Assembly: GCA_028583405.1 (NCBI GenBank) | Contig: JAPTMU010000062.1 | Span: 201,125 to 265,124, forward strand | Direction of reading: 5' to 3' | DNA length: 64,000 nucleotides | Source: Pogonophryne albipinna | Lineage: Eukaryota > Chordata > Actinopteri > Perciformes > Artedidraconidae | In this document: one piece after another, positions 45,545 through 64,000 of the stretch | Layout of the letters: the number at the start of each line of letters is the position of its first letter | Numbering within the stretch: position 1 is the first letter of the stretch | Position numbers and translations under genes: made by a program | Notes under the pieces: generated by a model | What the model was told of the DNA's origin: nothing | Databases searched by the model: none | The model's input: the letters and a program-made list of their open reading frames with translations, nothing else

Positions 45545-47032
45545 GCGTGTGCGTGTGCGTGTGTGTGTGTGTGTAGGGTAAGACCTTCGTGAAGAAGAGT
45601 CTGCACTGCATCACTCAGGGAATTTCAACGAAGATTTTCCAAACTATCCGACGCTGCAACATCTTCCAGAGGATGATCGCAGAGGTTCGTCCACATAATA
45701 AATAATATATAGGAAACGTATAATATAATAAAAAGAATTACAACATTATTATGATCATTTCTGTGTTTCCTTTTAAAGGTGCAGGAGGATTGTTTTAGCA
45801 GTTTGGATATCTGCACTGTGGCGAGAACAAACCCTGATGCTATCGGAGAGGTGGTGCAGGTTCCTACTCACTTCCCCAACAGGTGAGAGGACTCTTTAAA
45901 GTAGAGACACTACATACTGATATACACCTGAACATCAGCAGGAGAGGACTCTTTAAAGTAGAGACACTACATACTGATATACACCTGAACATCAGCAGGA
46001 GAGGACTCTTTAAAGTAGAGACACTACATACTGATATACACCTGAACATCAGCAGGAGAGGACTCTTTAAAGTAGAGACACTACATACTGATATACACCT
46101 GAACATCAGCAGGAGAGGACTCTTTAAAGTAGAGACACTACATACTGATATACACCTGAACATCAGCAGGAGAGGACTCTTTAAAGTAGAGACACTACAT
46201 ACTGATATACACCTGAACATCAGCAGGAGAGGACTCTTTAAAGTAGAGACACTACATACTGATATACACCTGAACATCAGCAGGAGAGGACTCTTTAAAG
46301 TAGAGACACTACATACTGATATACACCTGAACATCAGCAGGAGAGGACTCTTTAAAGTAGAGACACTACATACTGATATACACCTGAACATCAGCAGGAG
46401 AGGACTCTTTAAAGTAGAGACACTACATACTGATATACACCTGAACATCAGCAGGAGAGGACTCTTTAAAGTAGACACTACATACTGATATACACCTGAA
46501 CATCATCAGGAGAGGACTCTTTAAAGTAGAGACACTACATACTGATATACACCTGAACATCAGCAGGAGAGGACTCTTTAAAGTAGAGACACTACATACT
46601 GATATACACCTGAACATCAGCAGGAGAGGACTCTTTAAAGTAGACACTACATACTAATGTACTACACTTGATGGCCCCTTTTAATGAATGAAGTGTGTGT
46701 TTCAGTGTTTCCTGACTTCCTGTTTTCTCTGCAGATATTACAGCATTCTCCTACAGACGCTTCAGTCATGTGACGAGCAGACGGTTTCGGCGGTGAGGGC
46801 GGGGCTTATTTCTCGTTTGGGTCCCGACATGGAGACTTTCCTGCAGCTTCTTCAGAACCAACCGTGTTCTGCAGATTCTGCCGGAGCCTCTGCGTTCAAC
46901 AACCCGTCCAGCTGGAAGAACACACCTGTGTTCAACATCCAGCCGGGGTTCAGAGGTCGCGACCCCACTCACCTGTTCGCTAGGAAGAGGTCTGTGGACG
47001 ACATGGAGGGGGGCGTCAATGCAGAGCAGTAG
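40948..47032 (+). CDS. stc1: stanniocalcin-1, 5 exons, 254 residues
   Basis: Exons are 40948-41059, 45222-45364, 45577-45684, 45779-45882 and 46735-47032, with all phases consistent. The protein starts with signal peptide [17 protein letters not shown] and a propeptide ending at RRAR. The mature part begins [17 protein letters not shown]. The N-glycosylation site NST ([16 protein letters not shown]), the 11 mature cysteines and the fish C-tail [14 protein letters not shown] are all present. Length and tail match the salmonid corpuscle-of-Stannius hormone. STC1 is a secreted disulfide-linked glycoprotein that lowers calcium uptake in fish and inhibits pappalysin-type proteases. Fish carry stc1 and an stc1-like copy, and I cannot say which this is. 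Confidence 0.96.
41083..44590 (-). mobile_element. hAT-like element with 37-bp satellite (copy 3, inverted) in stc1 intron 1
   Basis: It begins CAGAGGGAAGTAGTGGAGTA, the counterpart of the right end of copy 1. It carries the satellite at 41180-44190 (about 81 units) and then the shared unique arm. It stops short at ACTTCTACTT, joined to a duplicated piece of stc1 exon 1. Confidence 0.8.
44591..44630 (+). pseudogene. broken partial copy of the stc1 exon 1 end and donor
   Basis: GAAGCTGCTCCTCGTC equals 41017-41032, and AGTCAGTCCTGGTTCTCCT equals 41059-41077 with one change that destroys the donor GTGAGT. The 25 or so bases between them are deleted. Confidence 0.9.
44631..45221. other. 3' part of stc1 intron 1
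   Basis: No exon or clear repeat is seen. Confidence 0.6.
45222..45364 (+). CDS. stc1: stc1 exon 2
   Basis: It encodes [20 protein letters not shown] then [17 protein letters not shown], with five cysteines and the glycosylation site. Donor GTAACACAC, phase 0. Confidence 0.97.
45368..45444. repeat. (AC)38 at the donor of stc1 intron 2
   Basis: 77 bases starting 3 bases into the intron. Confidence 0.97.
45486..45574. repeat. (GT)n at the acceptor of stc1 intron 2
   Basis: 89 bases with four GC interruptions, followed directly by AG and exon 3. It is complementary to the AC tract at the other end of this 212-base intron. Confidence 0.97.
45577..45684 (+). CDS. stc1: stc1 exon 3
   Basis: It encodes [20 protein letters not shown] and [16 protein letters not shown]. 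Phase 0 at both ends. Confidence 0.97.
45779..45882 (+). CDS. stc1: stc1 exon 4
   Basis: It encodes [20 protein letters not shown] and [14 protein letters not shown]. The donor GTGAGAGGACTC is also the first bases of the 57-bp satellite. Phase 2. Confidence 0.97.
45885..46660. repeat. 57-bp minisatellite forming nearly all of stc1 intron 4, about 13 copies
   Basis: It is the same unit family as kinase intron 9, but much more homogeneous, with two units shortened by loss of AG. Confidence 0.97.
46735..47032 (+). CDS. stc1: stc1 exon 5 (last)
   Basis: It encodes [40 protein letters not shown] and the tail [20 protein letters not shown], then TAG at 47030. A possible AATAAA is at 47866-47871. 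Confidence 0.97.
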
Positions 47033-47244
47033 ATAACACACACATTAACACACATTATCACACACACACACACACACACACGCTTTTATGCACATTAGGG
47101 TTGGGTGATATCGTGGAAAAAGCGAGATTTTTGGACTAAATACCTCAAAATTGTGACAAGATTCAATATATTGTGAAAGCTGTAATGACATTTTTGGTAA
47201 ATAATAGTAGTGCAGTGTAACAGAGTACATGAACTCAAGTACAT

Positions 47245-47246
<2 letters not shown>

Positions 47247-47326
<80 letters not shown>
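47247..47326. repeat. (AC)n in the stc1 3' region
   Basis: About 40 dinucleotides, part of a local duplication. The text around CGCTTTTATGCACATTAGGG (47081) and CGCTTTCATGGGTGATGTGC (47327), each followed by CTCAAAATTGTGACAA, is repeated. Confidence 0.9.
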
Positions 47327-47329
<3 letters not shown>

Positions 47330-47978
47330 TTCATGGGTGATGTGCAGAGTCGGACCAAATACCTCAAAATTGTGACAAAATTCAATATATTATACGTTGC
47401 AATGATTTTTTTGCTAAATAATCATCAGTAGTGTTTAATAAAGTACATTTACTGAAGTATTGTGCTTTTTTAGGTACTTTATACTGTGGAAAAATCTAAA
47501 ATAAATCTCATTTAATGCAGCCTTAAAATTCAGATAAACGACATTTACTCTTATATTTTTAATATATGAATATATCGCCCGGCCCTAACTCACGCTCATA
47601 CCTTTGAGAACATGCAGATCAATGATCACCTGTGGGATCTGAGGACACTTGCTCTTAAACTCTTGTTATCATCTGGTGTGATCGACTAGCTGACATTACA
47701 AAGGGGGAAGATTACAGAGGTTATGATTGATATTTATTTTGTTGAACAGGTTCATTTATATTTAAAGTAGAGGGGGGGGGGGCTTCGTGCTGGTCGTGGA
47801 GCTTCTGGTCTGAGAGCGTTTCATTATTAGTTAAAGGTGTATTTTAACGTGTCTGTGATCCTGAGAATAAATTATATGATATGATTCATTTTGGCTTGTC
47901 TCGATTTGTTTTGTAATTATTTATTGTTTTTATTTTCGCTGTAATTATTAACACGATATATGTGACATTATATTACAC

Positions 47979-48590
<612 letters not shown>

Positions 48591-48599
48591 GGTCACAGT

Positions 48600-50919
48600 G
48601 AACATAAACGAGTGGAATTGGGATTAGTAAAGTACATCCTATACATATTGTTCGAGGTTCACCAGAAAATAGAGACCGGCCACCTTATATATACAATGAT
48701 TGGGTAAATGGAGACATTAATTCCTATTTTCCCAACACATTGTTAAAGTTTAAACTAGTTTGTGATCGTTTAAATAATCACTATTTTCAGAAAGGGACAT
48801 TTTGTGCAGATCTGAATATTTCTTCCACCCTGCAGAATAAATGATGAACAGATCTATGAAGGTTTTTATGTCCTGAGTCATGGAAAGTAATGACAACTGG
48901 CCTCTTTATACCCCGACAGGCCACAAGGGGGCAGCACTGTTATGATCAGAGTTATTGTTTCAAGTCTGCAGGATACAAACCTCTCGAAGTGAGATTGAAG
49001 AAAGGGAAAACATGTTTTTGGAGAAGAAAAATCTGATTTTCGTCACAAATTAAGAGGTTTTTTGAGAAATAAAATATTTTAGAAAACGGATGTTCTGTTG
49101 CCATGTCATGTGTAACAAAATGGCAGATTTTCTTTAGAAATGTGGAGATTTTAGCGGATTTTTCAGAAAATTAAGTAAACTTGGAAACATCAAGAATTAA
49201 GGTATTTTTGAGGAATTTAAATCGTTTTTAAAAACTGACCAATAGCAGTGGGATATGGCTATTTCCAGCTGCTGTTTAATAATGTCTTCAGAGTTTGCCT
49301 GTTTAACTTTTCTTGGCAGCGTGTTTTCCAATATTAAAAGACAAGAAGGTTAATATGTGATCAATATAAATATATATAAATATAAATAAAGTTAGAAAGA
49401 AAAACACAACATAAAGAAATGTAAAAAACAACAATTAGGTCTTAAGTCTTTTCTTTTGGATTTTAAGTGGCTTTCAATTTTAAGAATTTCCTGCTGCCGT
49501 TTAATAAAGTCTTCAGAGTTTAACTGTTTTAACTTTTCTTGGTTGGTTTATTCCCATTAATACAAGACAGAGATTGAAACCCCCCGCCATATGAACACGC
49601 CTCAGAATAACTTCCTCTCGCCTCAGTGTTTGTTTGTCCTGTTTCTCCTGGAGGTGAAGAGTGGCCCCTCAATGGCCCCTCTCTCAGCCATCTGTCTCTC
49701 CAGGTAATGGCTGACCCATAATGGCTCCTCACCTCCACGTTATGGGCCATTAACTCCCATCAGGAGGTAAGAGAGACACCCATACCCTCCCCCTTTCTCC
49801 CCCTTGCCTCCCTCCTGCTGCTGTTAACATAACTCATTTCCAGGAATCAGAGCCGTTTAACTGCAGCTTTAAGAAAACAAACTGAAGCTGTTTCAGTCTG
49901 CAAGAAAACAGAAAAGGAAGCAAGCTTTATTCCTGCAGCAGGAAGAGTCCTAAAGTATGTTACAGTTATTACAATTCTTCCTTAGAGGAACATTTATGGA
50001 ACAAGTAAGCCTAAAATAATAAGATAAGAAGTACTTTATTGATCTCAATTTGGGAAATGTTTGCGTTGCAGCAGCATAAAAAGACAAGGCATTGTACATT
50101 AGAGAAATTAAGAGACTACAAATGAACAATTCAAAATATAAACGAAGAAAATATGAGTTTATTTTAGTGTATTAGTTTATGGTTTTGTGGACAATCCCCA
50201 TTATTAATTAGCTGTAACAAAAACAGTAAATGGGGCAGCTTTAGCCAACATGGCTAATTTCCTGCTAAGGTTGCTTCGATGCATTGAATAGGGAATTACG
50301 ATATTTTGGAATAATGAGGTACTCTTTATGAAAATGAAGTCATTAAGAAAATTAGGATTTCTCTGAAAAATTCAGATATCTTTGAAAAACTGGATAATCT
50401 TTCTAAAAAAAAAAATTTTTGGGGGCGTTTTTCTAAAATGATGCAATTTTTCGCAAATTAAGATACTTTTGAAAAACTGGATGATTTGTCTAAAATTCGT
50501 TTTAGTTTTTTTCTTTTTTACTGGTCGTTTTTCTAAAATTATGTTTTTGTAAAGTGTGTAAACGTTTTGCAATATCTCAATGTTTCTGCTGCGGGTTGTG
50601 CGCACATGTAGCTCAGATATGTCCTGAAGATCTGCAAGGGCATCTCTTTTTTTAAAGAAAGCCAGGACATTTCTCTGGAAAAGGTTCAGATTTTGAGGGA
50701 AGCCAGAAGAGCTCTGAGGGGAAAATGTTTTAGTTTTACTGCCGAGAAACAGGAAGGAGAGGCCGTTCTGACTGATTCAATTTAGTGCGAGGCTGAGCAG
50801 CAGAAATGTTTCAGAGTCAGCCAGAGGCTACAGAGGGAATAAGATGTCAGAAAAAATGGCATGATGAACGTTTGCAGGATCCTCCTGTCGTTTATTATGT
50901 AAGGTTTCCTCTCTGTGGG

Positions 50920-50991
<72 letters not shown>

Positions 50992-52600
50992 TTGTGGTTT
51001 GTGATTGACGACGCATAGGCCTCTTCCTATATTTCATTTTTAATCCTCCTGGCAACAGCAGAAACGGACGTCCTCACAAGGGACTATGGGTAAGTGGTCC
51101 TCACAATGATTGCAAAATATGTATGTGTGTGTGAGCAAAAAAGATTAATTGCTAGAAGAGGCCTCTGCATCGTCCATTTGTTGTGCATTGTACACATTGC
51201 ATTGTTTGACAAGGGGGGATAAACTGGGACTCACGTTTTATTTTACGCTCATAATAAAAAAAAGGCTAGTTTTCTTGGAAAAGGCGAATATTGAAGTTGT
51301 TTTCACACTGTGCTCCTTTTTTAAATTGACCTTTAGGAGGGTCCCAATGAGATTAAGAACATCTGTTTTAGGGGACATGAAGCAGAACAGATGTAACAAA
51401 AAGTACGAAACCTAAAACGTCCAAAAAAAGCGTAATATACAGTATTAAAAATAACAAAAAATACTGCAAAACAGTTAGCATTGTCTGCTAAGTTAGCTTT
51501 TTATGTGGCATACTGTACATCTGTCCAAAAAGCAGCCATTTTGTCCACTATTCTGGAAAAGCTCAGTTTTTTTTGATAAAGCACAGCTTTCTGTGTGTTA
51601 ACGAGAGAAAATGATATATTTGTTAACATAACCGACTCAATTTGGGGGGACTCTCAGACAGCAATCATTTCAGTTGTTAAAACTCCCATCCTGTCCATTT
51701 CAATCACAACAAACCAGGGGATGTAAATTCAAAAAAAGTTTTAATACTGTTGTTAATCAGTTACTGTACACATTCAACTCGAAGCGTTTTCTGTAAATGG
51801 CAGGCTGTACTCAGCTGGATAAGTGCAATGTTGAACACTGGCGGACATCTTCTTTGGCAACAGGTGTGGAGAAATACATAAATATTGGTACAAAATAAAT
51901 TAATAAAAGAATGCACAAAGAAATACATCTAAGGAGGCAGATGGTAGACGAGTAAAAAGTACATTTAAATGTATTATTTTAACTAATGTATAGATATATG
52001 TACACATTTAGTTGTGTGTATAAAACGTCTGCTACATTACAAACCATGAAGGTCTGCTTCTTGTCTTCAAAGTTAAAACTAAACATGGAAAAATAGTTTT
52101 TATGCTGAATATATCTAGAAAAGGCAAAGGGAAAAAATGCAGTTTATTTTACATTAAAACTGAATCCTATCCTTTTTAACAAAAACAATTATATTCATAT
52201 GTCACTGTAACTTTAATTGTTATATTTCATACCTGACGTATTTCCTTTTAAAGCTTGTGTTTTCTTAGCTTTTTAATGACTATTTTTTAATGCTTTTACA
52301 TTTGTTGCCCCTTTTTCTTAATGCTTGTTAATGTGAATAACTTCCCTTTCCACATCTTCTGTATTTTGTTCCTCATTTAGTAAGTATTTCTCGCTTTACA
52401 TTTCATTTCCTATGAATCCAGTTCTGTCTTCATCCTTGTATTCGCAATAACAAAATAATATGTACACTATTCACACTGACAACGTTATTATTATAAACAT
52501 GTTTCAGCAGCAGTGGTTCCATCCCTCAGTCCAGCTGTGTTTCACATCAGGAAGCTGCAGTGAAACATCGAGAGGAAACGGGATGAAGGAAGGAAGGAAG
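48600..52600. other. intergenic region between stc1 and fgfr1, no gene seen
   Basis: AT-rich DNA with scattered AAAAGTCAGAATTTT-type repeats, an antisense retroelement tail at about 50028-50105 (TTATTGATCTCAATTTGGGA) and a (TG)n tract at 50921-50978. A GC-richer patch at 49560-49800 lacks open frames and could be regulatory, but nothing proves it. Confidence 0.5.
50028..50105 (-). mobile_element. antisense LINE/SINE 3' tail
   Basis: TACTTTATTGATCTCAATTT is the usual reversed tail of fish L2/Rex-type elements. Confidence 0.4.
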
Positions 52601-52615
52601 AAATTCCCAGAAGGC

Positions 52616-63172
<10,557 letters not shown>

Positions 63173-63477
63173 CTACAGAAAGAAGTAAAAATGTTTAAAA
63201 GCTGCTCACAAAGCTTTGCTAGTTTATGTGTGTACTTGTTTGACTATCTTTGTGGGGACCAATCATTTTTTTAGACCTTCAAAGTGAGAACAATTAAACA
63301 AAACGGGACATTTTGTCCTTTTTCTTGCAATCAAACAATTTTAAACCCTCAGAATTATATATAATTAAGGTTTTAGGATCATTCTTTAAACACTTTCAGA
63401 GTATGCATACCAGTTTGAGTTTTCACCAACGTTTACCTGTTTGCAGACAACTCTGTTACTTAAAATAATACATTTAC

Positions 63478-63565
63478 CCTTTTCTGATTCTACTGGTTTA
63501 CCCAGAATCATTTGAGACAGAGGGAGAAAAGGCAGTATGAGAAAAATAAAGAGCTTTTTGAACAT
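63478..63565 (-). CDS. candidate signal-peptide exon lying in transposon-derived DNA
   Basis: ATG at 63565 opens MFKKLFIFLILPFLPLSQMI-LG, a good signal-peptide shape, then KPVESEK and a GGTAAAT donor at 63477. It ends one base into a codon, exactly the phase the acid-box exon needs. The DNA around it (TTAAAGGAGCCCTATTTCGC at 63620 downward, CTCATACTGCC) looks like a common fish TTAA-ended repeat, so it may be coincidence. Real 5' exons may lie beyond the window. Confidence 0.25.
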
Positions 63566-64000
63566 TAGAGACACTAAATACTAATATCAACCTGAAAATG
63601 AGCGAAATAGGGCTCCTTTAACCTTTTAAAGATATAACTCTTTGGTTAGGAAAAGAAGTCAGCCTCACTTCAGCAAAAACACTGAAGTGCTAACCCCTCC
63701 CCCACTTTAATTCTCTGTTTCTGGTGAAGGTAAACATAGAAAAACAGCCCAGAGAGACGCGTTTATGAAGCTGAATCTCTGGGAAACCTGTTGTGGTGCT
63801 GAAAACACAGATTATGGCAAAAAGTGCAGCTTCTGCTCAACACATCAAACCGCTTATAAAAAGCAGCGTTAGACAGGGCCGGGTTCACGGCACTTACAGG
63901 AACATTTAAGCCAGTTTTTGGTTTCTAAACACTTCATTTTGAGAGAATGAGGGGGAAATTGAAAGCAGGTTTTGTTTATGGAGAAACCGCAGAGAAAAAA

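Noticed and set aside
63180..63480. Ig1 (D1) exon of fgfr1
   Set aside because: I looked for an Ig-type Cys and Trp pattern between the acid-box exon and the candidate signal exon and found none. Whether Ig1 is lost or beyond the window cannot be decided here.

Overview
The window is eukaryotic nuclear DNA from a bony fish, most likely a percomorph teleost. This rests on intron-rich genes with GT/AG junctions, proteins closest to fish and vertebrate families, very abundant (AC)n/(GT)n microsatellites, and fish-type hAT and piggyBac-like miniature transposons. I cannot name the species. All homology calls come from recalled family sequences, because no search was run.

Layout: (1) 1-59 may hold the last codons of an unidentified + strand gene, followed by a terminal-inverted-repeat element (67-1061). 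(2) 2983-6393 (-) is lage3, the KEOPS-complex Pcc1 homologue, in three small exons. A nested transposon and microsatellites lie in its second intron. (3) 8203-34981 (+) is a complete 20-coding-exon type I cGMP-dependent protein kinase of 693 residues with a beta-like N terminus, most likely the teleost prkg3/prkg1-like paralogue. (4) 40948-47032 (+) is stanniocalcin-1, complete in five exons (254 residues), with a TATA box. (5) 52616-63172 (-) is an FGF receptor of FGFR1 type (probably fgfr1b). It runs from the acid box through Ig2, Ig3 (IIIc form), membrane segment and kinase to the stop codon. Its 5' exons probably lie beyond the window, although a transposon-derived signal-peptide-like exon sits at 63478-63565.

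By my tally roughly a third of the window is tandem repeat. There are six minisatellite families of about 20, 34, 37, 51, 57 and 72 bp, plus long dinucleotide tracts. These arrays are not placed at random relative to genes. Many begin within a few bases of a 5' splice site or end on a 3' splice site, and in several cases almost the whole intron is an array. The same 57-bp satellite makes up nearly all of kinase intron 9 and of stc1 intron 4. The same 72-bp satellite fills kinase introns 3 and 12. A hAT-like element carrying a 37-bp satellite sits in two kinase introns and in stc1 intron 1. stc1 intron 2 and kinase intron 5 carry (AC)n at the donor and (GT)n at the acceptor, the layout of teleost introns thought to pair their own ends. 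A second theme is duplication of exon edges: kinase exon 1 (4 copies), kinase exon 7, stc1 exon 1 and the fgfr1 Ig3 exon all have partial copies nearby.

The genes do not form a pathway. Their linkage (FGFR1, STC1 and a PRKG1 relative) fits the ancient vertebrate FGFR paralogy block. lage3 acts in tRNA modification, the kinase in cGMP signalling, stanniocalcin in calcium and growth-factor control, and the receptor in FGF signalling.
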